43,228 nt of DNA from Thermoleophilia bacterium. Lineage in GTDB: Bacteria; Actinomycetota; Thermoleophilia; Gaiellales; Gaiellaceae. The stretch covers positions 1 through 43,228 of the forward strand of contig JAHDVS010000019.1 of the NCBI GenBank assembly GCA_023382435.1. Direction: 5' to 3'. The notes beneath the pieces are model-generated. The model ran no database searches and had not been told where the DNA came from. It worked only from the letters and a program-made list of their open reading frames with translations. The number at the start of each line of letters is the position of its first letter. The first letter of the stretch is position 1. The position numbers and the translations under genes were made by a program. Positions 1-7,804 of this stretch are shown here, in pieces.

Positions 1-150
1 CCGCCCGGCGCTCCAACCCAGCGACCTGTCAACACGGGACCGGGGAGCGGGGCAGTCGCCGCCATCCGTCGTCAAGCTGGAGGGGGATGTCTGATGCCGG
101 CAGCCCACTACTGCACCGGGATCGGTAACCGAAGAGCGCGCCACTGCACG

Positions 151-156
151 TAGGCT
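151..156 (+). promoter_or_regulatory. -10 element (TAGGCT) for the MFS gene
   Basis: TAGGCT lies 8 bases before the ATG at 165, the spacing expected if transcription begins at the start codon. It overlaps the alternative TTG start at 156, so it argues for ATG 165. The same TANNNT-to-start arrangement recurs through the window. Confidence 0.55.
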
Positions 157-164
157 TGGCCCGC

Positions 165-1382
165 ATGGGGCGGGCGGCGGGTGAGAGCGTCGGTGTCCGG
201 TCGATCCTCGCCGACCCGGCGGTCGGGTCGGTCGTCGCGGTCGCGCTCGTGATGATGGTGGGCGTCGGACTCGTGCTACCCGTGCTGCCCCTCTACGCCC
301 GCTCGTTCGGCGTCGGCTACGGCGGCGTCGGCATCCTCATCGGCGCCTACGGGCTCGCTCGGCTGGGCGCCGATCTCGCCGCCGGCCTCGTCGTCGACCG
401 GATCGGCGAGCGCCGTGCCGCGGCCGTCGGGCTGGCCTCGCTCGCCGTGTTCGCGCTCGCGACCGGGCTCGCGCCGAGCTTCCCGGTCGCGGTCGCCTGC
501 TGGGCCGCCGCGGGCGTCGGCTCCGCGGTCGTCTTCGCCGCCCTCTACAGCCATCTGCTCCGGGCCGTCCCGGGAGAGCGGATGGCGCGCACGCTCTCCA
601 TCTTCTACGGCTCGTTCAACGCGGGCGTCATCGCCGGCGGCTTTCTCGGCGGCGTGCTCGCCCACCACCTCGGGCTCGCGGCCCCGCTGCTCTTCGACGC
701 CGGCCTCGCCGCGCTCGCGGCCATCCTCTGCCTGCGGCTGCTGCCGGCGCTCGCCTCGCCGACGGCGGTGGGGCCGGTCGGAGCGCGCGGCCTGCGCGGC
801 CTCGGCGGGCTGCTGCGCACGCCCGGGCTCCTCACCGTCGCCGCGGCCAACCTCGCCTACATGTGGATGGTCGCCGCCGTCTTCGACACGCTCGTGCCCC
901 TGTTCGCGCAGGACGAGCTCGGCATGTCGACGGTCGGGATCGGGGTCGTGTTCGCGGTCGCGCTCGCGGCCGAGTTCGCCGTCCTCTACCCGGCCGGGGC
1001 CGCCGCCGACCGCCACGGACGCCGGGCGGTGCTCATTCCGGCCCTGGCCGCGCTCGCCGCCGCGACCTGCGTGCTCGGCCTCGCCTCCACGCCTCTCGTC
1101 TTCGGCGTGTTGATCGCGCTGCTCGGGATCGCCTCCGGCGTCGCGGGCGTGCCGCCCGGAGCGATGCTCGCCGACGTCGCCGTCCCCGGCCAGGCCGGGG
1201 CGAGCGTGGGCGTCTTTCGGTTCTTCGGCGACCTCGGCTTCACGCTCGGGCCGCTCGCCGCCGGCTTCGCGAGCAGCGCCGTCGGGTTCGGCGCAGCGTT
1301 CGTGCTCGCCTCGGTCCCGACCGCCGTCGCGCTCGCGCTCGTCGCCCGGGCTCCGGAGACGATGCGCCCGCCGCCCGCCTAG
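165..1382 (+). CDS. MFS transporter
   Basis: A 405-residue integral membrane protein with about 12 hydrophobic segments, resembling the major facilitator superfamily drug or small-molecule efflux group. Seen: after a short basic N-terminus the first helix starts near residue 25 (VVAVALVMMVGVGLVLPVLP). The loop with LARLGADLAAGLVVDRIGER matches the conserved MFS loop between helices 2 and 3, and a second copy follows helix 8 (GAAADRHGRR), reflecting the two-fold repeat. ATG 165 is preferred over in-frame TTG 156 because a TAGGCT hexamer sits 8 bases upstream. Its TAG stop forms the first half of a TAGACT hexamer before the next gene. Substrate cannot be told from sequence. Confidence 0.9.
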   Translation: MGRAAGESVGVRSILADPAVGSVVAVALVMMVGVGLVLPVLPLYARSFGVGYGGVGILIGAYGLARLGADLAAGLVVDRIGERRAAAVGLASLAVFALATGLAPSFPVAVACWAAAGVGSAVVFAALYSHLLRAVPGERMARTLSIFYGSFNAGVIAGGFLGGVLAHHLGLAAPLLFDAGLAALAAILCLRLLPALASPTAVGPVGARGLRGLGGLLRTPGLLTVAAANLAYMWMVAAVFDTLVPLFAQDELGMSTVGIGVVFAVALAAEFAVLYPAGAAADRHGRRAVLIPALAALAAATCVLGLASTPLVFGVLIALLGIASGVAGVPPGAMLADVAVPGQAGASVGVFRFFGDLGFTLGPLAAGFASSAVGFGAAFVLASVPTAVALALVARAPETMRPPPA

Positions 1383-1397
1383 ACTGGGGCCGCACCC

Positions 1398-2198
1398 ATG
1401 GCAGTCGTCCTCCTCGACATCGACGGCGTGCTCCAGGTCTCCGGCGCCGCGATCCCGGGTGCCCCCGAGGCGGTCCGGAAGCTGCGCGCGGACGGACACC
1501 GCCTCCGTCTCGTCACCAACAACACGATCCGCTCCCGGGCCGGCCTCGCCGCCGAGCTGCGCTCGCTCGGATTCGATGTCGACGCCGCGGAGATCGAGAC
1601 GACGCCGCTCGCCGCCGCTCACGCCCTCGCCGGCTCCCGCGTCCTCGCGCTCACCGCCGCCGCGATCCACGAGGACCTGGCCGGCCGGGTCACGCTCGTC
1701 GAGCGGGACGCCGACGCGGTCCTCGTCGGCGGCGCCGAGGAGACCGACGAGTCGGCCCGGATCTACGCCTACGACACGCTCAACCGCGCATTCGCCGAAC
1801 TCCAGCGCAACGCCCGGCTCGTGGCGCTGCACACGAACCGCTGGTGGCAGACCGCCGCGGGCCCGCAACTCGACGGCGGCGCGTTCGTCGCGGCGCTCGA
1901 GTACGCGGCCGGGGTCGAGGCCGAGATCGTCGGCAAGCCGAGCCGCGCCTACTTCGAGGCCGCGCTTGCCGAGGTCGGCGCCCGGCCCGAGGAGGCCGTG
2001 ATGGTCGGCGACGACGTCGAGACCGACGTCCAGGCGGCCATGGCGCTCGGACTGCGCGGCGTGCTCGTCCGCACGGGCAAGTTCCGGGAGGAGAGCCTCG
2101 CCGCCGCCGACCCGCAGCCCGACGCCGTGCTCGACTCCGCTCGCGATCTGCCGAGCTGGCTTGCCCGGGCCCGAGGGGGCAGTGGCCGCCGCCCGTAG
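1398..2198 (+). CDS. HAD superfamily hydrolase, subfamily IIA
   Basis: A 266-residue cytoplasmic phosphatase of the haloacid dehalogenase superfamily. Motif I is the N-terminal DIDGVL, with nucleophile Asp7 and general acid Asp9. Motif II is LVTNN. Motif III is the Lys in EIVGKPS, and motif IV is MVGDDVETDVQAA. The small-domain insertion between motifs II and III (type IIA cap) and the length match the LHPP/HDHD2/NagD-like group, whose substrates include phospholysine, phosphohistidine, pyrophosphate and sugar phosphates; the substrate here is not predictable. It is the first gene of a long rightward run. A TAGACT at 1380-1385 lies 12 bases upstream. Confidence 0.88.
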   Translation: MAVVLLDIDGVLQVSGAAIPGAPEAVRKLRADGHRLRLVTNNTIRSRAGLAAELRSLGFDVDAAEIETTPLAAAHALAGSRVLALTAAAIHEDLAGRVTLVERDADAVLVGGAEETDESARIYAYDTLNRAFAELQRNARLVALHTNRWWQTAAGPQLDGGAFVAALEYAAGVEAEIVGKPSRAYFEAALAEVGARPEEAVMVGDDVETDVQAAMALGLRGVLVRTGKFREESLAAADPQPDAVLDSARDLPSWLARARGGSGRRP

Positions 2199-2210
2199 AA
2201 TCGACCAGTC

Positions 2211-2582
2211 GTGCAGATCGGCATCGACCTGATCGAGATCGCGCGCGTCGAGCAGGCGCTCGAGCGCTACCCGGGCTTCCGCGAGCGCGTCTTCACGGAG
2301 GCCGAGCGCGCCTACTGCGAATCGCGCCCGCGCCCGGCCCAGCACTACGCGGCCCGCTTCGCAGGCAAAGAGGCGGTCGGCAAGGCGCTCGGCTGCGGTG
2401 TGCGCTTCACCTGGAAGGAGATCGAGATCGCCGGCCGCCCGAAGCCAGAGGTGCGGTTGAGCGGAAAGACGCTCGCGTTCGCCGAGCGCCTCGGCGCCGG
2501 GCGGATCGACCTCTCGATGACGCACTCGAAGGGGCTCGCCGCCGCGGTCTGCAGCGTCGTCGCTGCGGGGGCGACCGCCTGA
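2211..2582 (+). CDS. acpS: Holo-[acyl-carrier-protein] synthase
   Basis: Transfers the 4'-phosphopantetheine arm of CoA to the serine of apo-acyl carrier protein, in the cytoplasm. At 123 residues it is the family's usual size. Seen: the N-terminal GIDLIEI with Mg-binding Asp6, FTEAERAYC, and the signature FAGKEAVGKALG with catalytic/metal Glu54. The GTG start is supported by TAGAAT at 2196-2201, nine bases upstream, whose first three bases are the stop codon of the preceding HAD gene. The stop overlaps the ATG of nnr (TGATG), so the pair is probably translationally coupled. acpS next to nnr is a common bacterial arrangement. Confidence 0.96.
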   Translation: MQIGIDLIEIARVEQALERYPGFRERVFTEAERAYCESRPRPAQHYAARFAGKEAVGKALGCGVRFTWKEIEIAGRPKPEVRLSGKTLAFAERLGAGRIDLSMTHSKGLAAAVCSVVAAGATA

Positions 2583-4057
2583 TGCCTACCGAGCCGCTGT
2601 ACACGGCGGCCGAGATGCGCGAGGCGGAGGCCACCCACGAGGGGCCGACCCTCGAGCTGATGGAGCGCGCCGGCGCCGCGGTCTCCGACGCGCTCCTGCG
2701 TCGCCACCCCGACGCGGGCCGCGTCTCCGTCTGGTGCGGCGGCGGCAACAACGGCGGCGACGGCCTCGTCGTCGCCCGCCTGCTCCACGCGGCCGGGCTC
2801 CAGGTGGAGGCGGCTCTGCTCGCGCCGGAGGAGCGATACCGCGGCGACGCCGCCGAGAGCCTGGGGCGCGCCAAGGAGGCTGGCGTCCCACTCGTCCAGG
2901 AGGCCGGCCCTGCCGACGTGGTCGTCGACGCGCTCTTCGGCACCGGCTTCGCCGGTGCGCCCCGGCGCGAGGCGGCCGAGTCGATCGTGACGATCAATGC
3001 ATCCGGCAACCCGGTCGTGTCCGTCGACGTCCCTTCCGGCATCGACGCGTCGACGGGCGAGGTCGCGGGCGCCGCTGTCCGCGCCTCCCTGACCGTGACG
3101 TTCCACGGCCGCAAGGTCGGCCTCGCCGTCGCCCCCGGGCGCTTCCATGCCGGCGACGTCGAGGTCGCGGACATCGGCCTCGAGCACGGGAGCACGCTCC
3201 ACCACCGGGCCGGTGCCAGCGCGCTCTCGCACGTGCCTCGTCGCGCCCCCTGGGACAGCAAGTACACCGCGGGCGCCGTGCTCGTCGTCGGCGGCTCGAC
3301 CGGCCTGACCGGCGCCCCGATCCTCGCCGCCGCGGCGGCGCTACGCGCCGGGGCCGGCGTCGCCTTCCTCTGCGTCCCCGCCGGCATCTACCCGGTCGTC
3401 GCGAGCCGCACGCTCGAGGTGATGACGCACGCGTGCCCCGACGACGGCGAGGGCAACCTGACACCCGAGGCCGCCGGCGTGATCCTCGAGCTCGCCCGCC
3501 GCTCCCGGGCGGTTGCACTCGGGCCGGGCCTGGGCCGCAGCGAGGGAGCCGCCCAGCTCGTGCGGGTGCTGCTCGAGCGGCTCGACCTGCCGGTCGTGGT
3601 CGACGCCGACGGGCTGTTCGCCCTCGCCGGCCACCTCGACTGGGTGTTCAGCAGGGACGCGCCGACGGTGCTCACCCCGCACTCGGGCGAGCTCGGCCGC
3701 CTGCTCGGTCGCAGCTCCGCCGCCGTGGCGGCGCGCCGGCTCCACTCCGCGCGGGCAGGCGCCGACGACGCGGGCGCGACCCTGCTCCTGAAAGGCGCCG
3801 ACACGATCGTCGCCGCGCCCGGCCAGGGCGTGCTCGTCGCCGACCTCGGCAACCCCGGCCTCGCGACGGCCGGCAGCGGCGACGTTCTGACCGGGGTCGT
3901 CGCCGCGTTCCTCGCCAGGGGCGTCGAGCAGCGGGGCGCGGCGGCCGCGGCCGCGGTCGCCCACGGGCTCGCGGCGGGGGTCGCGGCGGAGCGGGTCGGC
4001 TATGCCGGGCTGATCGCGAGCGATGTCAGCGACGCGCTCCCCCGGGTGCTCTCCTGA
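2582..4057 (+). CDS. nnr: Bifunctional NAD(P)H-hydrate epimerase / ADP-dependent (S)-NAD(P)H-hydrate dehydratase
   Basis: Repairs hydrated NAD(P)H. The N-terminal YjeF_N/NnrE domain (about 1-205) epimerises the R form and the C-terminal carbohydrate-kinase-like NnrD domain (about 215-491) dehydrates the S form using ADP. Seen in order: CGGGNNGGDGLVVARLL near residue 60, VDALFGTGF, SVDVPSGIDASTG, then in the dehydratase WDSKYTAGAVLVVGGS, ALGPGLGRS, VVDADGLFAL, LTPHSGELGRLLG, and the terminal nucleotide/Mg motif ATAGSGDVLTGVVAA. The 491-residue length fits the fused enzyme. ATG 2582 overlaps the acpS stop; long upstream extensions in this frame belong to other genes' shadow frames. Confidence 0.96.
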   Translation: MPTEPLYTAAEMREAEATHEGPTLELMERAGAAVSDALLRRHPDAGRVSVWCGGGNNGGDGLVVARLLHAAGLQVEAALLAPEERYRGDAAESLGRAKEAGVPLVQEAGPADVVVDALFGTGFAGAPRREAAESIVTINASGNPVVSVDVPSGIDASTGEVAGAAVRASLTVTFHGRKVGLAVAPGRFHAGDVEVADIGLEHGSTLHHRAGASALSHVPRRAPWDSKYTAGAVLVVGGSTGLTGAPILAAAAALRAGAGVAFLCVPAGIYPVVASRTLEVMTHACPDDGEGNLTPEAAGVILELARRSRAVALGPGLGRSEGAAQLVRVLLERLDLPVVVDADGLFALAGHLDWVFSRDAPTVLTPHSGELGRLLGRSSAAVAARRLHSARAGADDAGATLLLKGADTIVAAPGQGVLVADLGNPGLATAGSGDVLTGVVAAFLARGVEQRGAAAAAAVAHGLAAGVAAERVGYAGLIASDVSDALPRVLS

Positions 4058-4070
4058 GCGCCGCTGCATC

Positions 4071-4105
4071 TATCGTGGCAGGCGGCAACCGGCGACCCCG
4101 GAGGT
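4071..4105 (+). promoter_or_regulatory. Possible promoter and Shine-Dalgarno for the LiaF-like gene
   Basis: TATCGT at 4071-4076 resembles the TANNNT -10 used elsewhere in the window but lies 33 bases before the GTG at 4110, so the transcript would have a leader. GGAGGT at 4100-4105 is a strong Shine-Dalgarno match. It decides for GTG 4110 over the in-frame GTG at 4104, which it overlaps. This is one of few clear ribosome binding sites in the window. Confidence 0.45.
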
Positions 4106-4109
4106 GACC

Positions 4110-4424
4110 GTGAACCTTGCGCTGTTCGGTGGATTCGAGAAGAACGCGTTCGCGCCCGGCTGGACGAAGGAGACCGTCGTCGCGCTGTTCGGCGGCGGCA
4201 CGCTCGACCTGCGCGGCGCCCCTCCGGCCGAGGGCGCGCGCCTGACCGGCGTCGCCGTCTTCGGCGGGATCGACATCGTCGTGGCGCCCGGGACGCGGGT
4301 CTCGATGAGCGGTGCCTCCGTGTTCGGCGGCCGCACGGTCACGGTCGAGGCCGGCGACGGGCCCGCGGTCGCGATGAAGCTCGTCGCCGTGCTCGGGGGC
4401 ATCGAGGTCAAGGATCGCGACTGA
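4110..4424 (+). CDS. Small LiaF-type (cell wall stress response) domain protein
   Basis: A 104-residue protein built of short repeated beta units, each ending in a phenylalanine-glycine-glycine or leucine-glycine-glycine turn: ALFGGFEK, VALFGGGTLDL, VAVFGGIDIVV, ASVFGGRTV, VAVLGGIEVKD. This periodic xxxFGG pattern is characteristic of the C-terminal beta domain of LiaF/YvqF-like and DUF1707-associated proteins linked to envelope stress sensing. Here it stands alone, without the N-terminal membrane segments of full LiaF. No signal peptide is visible. It sits between nnr and alr, so a link to cell-wall precursor supply is possible but is inference. Confidence 0.72.
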   Translation: MNLALFGGFEKNAFAPGWTKETVVALFGGGTLDLRGAPPAEGARLTGVAVFGGIDIVVAPGTRVSMSGASVFGGRTVTVEAGDGPAVAMKLVAVLGGIEVKDRD

Positions 4425-4436
4425 GGCGCCGCCCGC

Positions 4437-5471
4437 GTGCGACGCTCCGAGCTCACGATCGACCTGGGTGCGCTGCGCCGCAACGTGCGGCGCCTGCGCG
4501 AGGCGGCCGCACCGGCCGAGCTCTGGGCCGTCGTCAAGGCCGACGCCTACGGGCACGGCGCGCAGGACGCCGCGCGGGCCGCGCTCGAGGCCGGCGCCGC
4601 CGCCCTCTGTGTCGCCACCGTGCAGGAGGGCGCCGCCCTGCGCCGGGCCCACCCGGATGTGCGGCTGGTCGTGCTCGGCCCGCTCGCTCCCGGGGAGGAG
4701 CGGCTCGCCCGTGACGCCCGGCTCGAGGTGACCGTCTCGACACCGGCCCTGCCAGACGGCCTCGACGTGCACGTCAAGGTCGACACCGGGATGGGCCGCT
4801 GGGGGATGAGCCCGGCCGAGCTGGCGGACGTCCCGCCCGGGCCGGTGGTCGGGCTGATGAGCCATCTCGCGACCGCCGACGAGCCCGACCCGGGCCCGGC
4901 TCTCGCCCAGCTCGAGCGGTTCGCGGTGGTGGCCGACCGCTTCCCCGGTGTCGTGCGGCACCTCGCGAACAGCGCCGCCACGCTGCGCTTGCCGGACGCC
5001 CGCTTCGACGCGGTGCGCTGCGGGATCGCGATCTACGGCCTCTCCCCGTTCGGGGACGATCCCGCCCGGCACGGGCTCGAGCCGGTGCTCGCCTGGCGCA
5101 GCCAGGTGGCGCTCGCGAAGACGCTCGCACCGGGGCAGAGCAGCGGCTACGGGCGGCGCTTCGTCGCCCGCGAGCCGTCCCGGATCGGGATCGTCCCGGT
5201 CGGCTACGCCGACGGTTTCCGCCGCGGGCTCACCGGCGCGCAGGTGCTCGTGTCGGGGCGGCGGCGGCGGGTGCTCGGCGCCGTCTCGATGGACGCCTTC
5301 GCCGTCGAGCTGGGCCCCGGCGACGCCGCCGGTGCGCCGGTGACGCTGATCGGCGACGGGCTCACCGCGGAGGAGCACGCGAGCCACCTCGGCACGATCA
5401 CCTACGAGCTCGTATGCGGGATCGACTCGCGGCCGGGCCGCGCCGATCGACGGATCATCGATGGATCCTGA
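4437..5471 (+). CDS. alr: Alanine racemase
   Basis: PLP-dependent interconversion of L- and D-alanine, supplying D-Ala for peptidoglycan. Seen: AVVKADAYGHG with the PLP-linking Lys34, ending the first strand of a fold-type III barrel. HVKVDTGMGRWG, LMSHLATADEP, HLANSAATLR, VRCGIAIYG and GIVPVGYADGF follow. The C-terminal beta domain contains AVSMDAFAVEL and VTLIGD. At 344 residues it is slightly shorter than typical alanine racemases (about 360-380). GTG start; no clear Shine-Dalgarno. It overlaps the next gene by 11 bases. Confidence 0.95.
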   Translation: MRRSELTIDLGALRRNVRRLREAAAPAELWAVVKADAYGHGAQDAARAALEAGAAALCVATVQEGAALRRAHPDVRLVVLGPLAPGEERLARDARLEVTVSTPALPDGLDVHVKVDTGMGRWGMSPAELADVPPGPVVGLMSHLATADEPDPGPALAQLERFAVVADRFPGVVRHLANSAATLRLPDARFDAVRCGIAIYGLSPFGDDPARHGLEPVLAWRSQVALAKTLAPGQSSGYGRRFVAREPSRIGIVPVGYADGFRRGLTGAQVLVSGRRRRVLGAVSMDAFAVELGPGDAAGAPVTLIGDGLTAEEHASHLGTITYELVCGIDSRPGRADRRIIDGS

Positions 5472-6489
5472 GCGGATCCGCGCCGCCGTCGCCGGCGAGG
5501 AGGCGTACGTCGTCGGTGGAGCCGTGCGTGACGAGCTGCTCGGCCGTCCCGTGCTCGACCTCGATGTCGCCTGCCGGGAGCCGCAGCGGGCCGCGCGTGC
5601 CTACCGCGCCGCCGCCGGGGGCGCCGCGTTCCTGCTCTCCGAGCGGCACGGCGCCTGGCGGGTGGCGCTTCCCGATGGGCGCACGGTCGACTTCACGGAG
5701 CTTCGGGGCACGGTCGAGGACGATCTGGCCGGACGTGACTTCACGATCAACGCGATCGCGGTCCCCGTCGCGGGCGGAGCTCCGATCGACCCCCACGGCG
5801 GTCGTGCGGACGTATCCGCGCGGATACTCCGCGCGGTCTCCGACCGTGTGTTCGAGGAAGACCCGCTCAGGCTCCTGCGTGCCGTCCGGCTCGAGGACGA
5901 GCTCGGCTTCCGACTCGAGCTCGCCACGGAGGCGCTCGTCCGTCGCGACGCCGCGCTCTGCGCGCGCCCCGCCGGCGAGCGGATCCTCGCCGAGCTCGCG
6001 CGGCTGTCGGCCGCAGGCTACCGGCGGCTCGCGGAGCTCGGGCTGCTGTCGCCGCTCGGCGGCTCGCCGGGGCCGCTGGACCGCCTGCCGCCGGACGCGC
6101 CAGCGGACGTCCTGCTCGTGGCCGCGCTCGGGCCTGCGGTCGAGCGCCTGCCCGTCTCGAACGAGCAACGCCGCTTCGCGCGGGCGCTGCTGCGAGCCCG
6201 CCGTCCCGCCGATGCTTCGCCGCGGGAGCTGCACCGCTTCCGCCGCGCGACCGAGCCGTGGGCGCTCGAGGCGCTCGCATTCCTCGGCGCCGGCGATCTG
6301 CGCGGCGACGTGGAGGCGGCGCGGGCGGCCGACCCGCCGGCTCCGCTGCTGCGCGGCGACGAGCTCGGACTGCCGCCGGGCCCCGAGATCGGGAGGCTGC
6401 TCGAGCTGATCGAGGAGGAGCGCGCGGCCGGTACGATCGCGACGCGGGAAGACGCGCTCGAGCTCCTCGCGCGCGAGACCTGCAGATGA
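5461..6489 (+). CDS. CCA tRNA nucleotidyltransferase / poly(A) polymerase family protein
   Basis: A class II nucleotidyltransferase that adds CCA (or A) to tRNA 3' ends. Seen: VVGGAVRDELLGR (nucleotide-binding GG and VRD), LDLDVAC with the two catalytic aspartates, GRDFTINAIAV, and the base-recognition element LRLLRAVRLEDELGF. At 342 residues it is shorter than most bacterial CCA enzymes, and no C-terminal HD domain is visible, so it may be a compact CCA- or A-adding variant. The encoded tRNAs in this window lack CCA, so such an activity is needed. ATG 5461 lies inside the end of alr; the stop overlaps the next ATG (ATGA). Confidence 0.88.
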   Translation: MDPERIRAAVAGEEAYVVGGAVRDELLGRPVLDLDVACREPQRAARAYRAAAGGAAFLLSERHGAWRVALPDGRTVDFTELRGTVEDDLAGRDFTINAIAVPVAGGAPIDPHGGRADVSARILRAVSDRVFEEDPLRLLRAVRLEDELGFRLELATEALVRRDAALCARPAGERILAELARLSAAGYRRLAELGLLSPLGGSPGPLDRLPPDAPADVLLVAALGPAVERLPVSNEQRRFARALLRARRPADASPRELHRFRRATEPWALEALAFLGAGDLRGDVEAARAADPPAPLLRGDELGLPPGPEIGRLLELIEEERAAGTIATREDALELLARETCR

Positions 6490-7277
6490 CCCACGATGAC
6501 CTGACCAGAGCGCGGTTCGCCGCCACCGCCGACCGGCTGGCGGAGCTCGGCGAGCAGCGCGTGGGCCCGCTGCGCGAGCGTCTCGCTCGCTTCGCCGCCC
6601 CGAGCGGAGACGAGCGCGCTCTCGACGCCGGTACCGGCACCGGCCCGATCGCGCTCGCGCTCGCCCCGCTCGTGCGCGAGGTGATCGGCGTCGATCTCGT
6701 TCCCGAGCTGCTGGCGCATGCCCGTCACGCTGCCGCGGGTATCCCGAACGTGGCGTTCGTGGAGGGCGACCTGACGCGGTTGCCCTTCGAGGACGAGAGC
6801 TTCGATCTCGTCGTGACCGTGCGGACTGTCCACCACGTCGAGTGGCCGGGGGTCGTCCTCGCCGAGCTCGTCCGCGTGTGCCGGGTCGGCGGTCGGCTCG
6901 TGCTCGCCGACCAGATCGCCTCGCCAGATCCGCTCGAGGCGCTTGTGCACAACCGCCTCGAGCGGCTGCGCGACCCGAGCCACGTGCGTGTGCTCTCCGA
7001 TCAGGACATCCGGGCCCTGCTCGACGTCAATAACCTCGCCGTCCGGCGTGTCGAGAGCGAGCGCGAGGACGTCTCGCTCGACACGTACCTCGAGCGTGCG
7101 GGCTGCGAGGGCGCCGCGAGGGAGGCTGTCCTGGCCGAGGTCGAGCACCTGCTCGGGCGCGGCCAGACCGCGGGCGTACGGCTCCGCCGCGTGGGCTCGG
7201 ACTACGGCCTGACCCTGTCGATCGCCTGGTACCTCGCGGAGAAGCGGCCGCTGCCGTCCCTCACGACCGCCACTTGA
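6486..7277 (+). CDS. Class I SAM-dependent methyltransferase
   Basis: A 263-residue methyltransferase of the UbiE/Methyltransf_11 type. Seen: motif I LDAGTGTGPIALAL near residues 45-58 binding SAM, acidic end of strand 2 IGVDLVPELL, FVEGDLTRLPFEDESFDLV (motif II region), and the post-motif HHVEWPGVVLAELVRVCRVGGRLVLADQ. The substrate is not identifiable; similarity to menaquinone/ubiquinone-type C-methyltransferases is only at fold level. The ATG overlaps the preceding stop by four bases, so it is the last gene of the rightward run. Its 3' end overlaps the convergent thioredoxin-fold gene by 17 bases. Confidence 0.9.
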   Translation: MTHDDLTRARFAATADRLAELGEQRVGPLRERLARFAAPSGDERALDAGTGTGPIALALAPLVREVIGVDLVPELLAHARHAAAGIPNVAFVEGDLTRLPFEDESFDLVVTVRTVHHVEWPGVVLAELVRVCRVGGRLVLADQIASPDPLEALVHNRLERLRDPSHVRVLSDQDIRALLDVNNLAVRRVESEREDVSLDTYLERAGCEGAAREAVLAEVEHLLGRGQTAGVRLRRVGSDYGLTLSIAWYLAEKRPLPSLTTAT

Positions 7278-7779
7278 GCGTGCACCCGACCGGCGGCGTC
7301 TCGACCACCGGTGGTGTCTCCCCCGCGAGGACGGCGTCGAGCGCCTGGCGCAGGTAGGGCTGCGCCCCGTCCCCGTCCTGGTAATTCGAGTCGGGGGAGC
7401 CGTGGTAGACGAGACGGCGTGAGGCGTCGAACAGGAATACCTCGGGCGTTCGCGCCGGCTGGTAGGCCTCGGCGACAGTCTGGGACTCGTCACGCAGGAA
7501 CGGAAACACGAACGCTTTGTCGCGAGCCCGCTCGGTCATCCGGTCGATGCTGTCGCCGATGTGGTCGTTCGAGTTGACGCAGACCAGGCCGGCGCGGCCC
7601 TCGTAGTCCCGGGCGATCGCGTTGAGACGGTCCTCCCAGGCGATCACGTACGGGCAGTGCACGCAGGTGAAGACGACGGCCACCGGCTGCCCGGGATAGT
7701 CGTCCAACGAATGGATCTCACCGTCGACGCCGGGGAGCTGAAAGGGGGGAGCGGGGTCCCCCGGCCGGAGGCGCGGCAT
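7261..7779 (-). CDS. Thioredoxin-fold (AhpC/TSA-redoxin type) protein
   Basis: A 172-residue cytoplasmic redox protein. The N-terminus LRPGDPAPPFQLPGVDGE is typical of the peroxiredoxin/TlpA superfamily, followed by VAVVFTCVHCPYV with a CxxC pair at Cys39 and Cys42, and the cis-Pro region ARTPEVFLFD. VNSNDHIGDSIDRM matches the group usually annotated as thioredoxin family protein, for which no defined substrate is known. ATG 7779 is supported by a TAGCAT hexamer 7 bases upstream on the minus strand. That element overlaps the -10 of the divergent acyltransferase. Confidence 0.88.
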   Translation of the reverse strand: MPRLRPGDPAPPFQLPGVDGEIHSLDDYPGQPVAVVFTCVHCPYVIAWEDRLNAIARDYEGRAGLVCVNSNDHIGDSIDRMTERARDKAFVFPFLRDESQTVAEAYQPARTPEVFLFDASRRLVYHGSPDSNYQDGDGAQPYLRQALDAVLAGETPPVVETPPVGCTLKWRS

Positions 7780-7786
7780 GCCCGTA

Positions 7787-7796
7787 ATGCTACCCT
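7787..7796. promoter_or_regulatory. Overlapping divergent -10 elements
   Basis: On the minus strand TAGCAT (7792 to 7787) lies 7 bases before the ATG at 7779. On the plus strand TACCCT (7791-7796) lies 8 bases before the GTG at 7805. The two hexamers share bases 7791-7792. RNA polymerase could open only one at a time, so the two genes are expected to compete. This supports GTG 7805 rather than ATG 7778 for the plus-strand gene. Confidence 0.55.
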
Positions 7797-7804
7797 GCGC
7801 GGCC

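Noticed and set aside
87-128. A 13-codon ORF with a GGAGGGGG sequence before its ATG
   Set aside because: Too short to support, the G run lies only about 3 bases from the ATG, and no leader-peptide features or attenuator hairpin follow.
276-2525. A 749-codon minus-strand open frame and many other long antisense frames
   Set aside because: In DNA this rich in G+C, stop codons are rare in shadow frames. The translations are low-complexity Arg/Ala/Gly and cross several well-identified genes.
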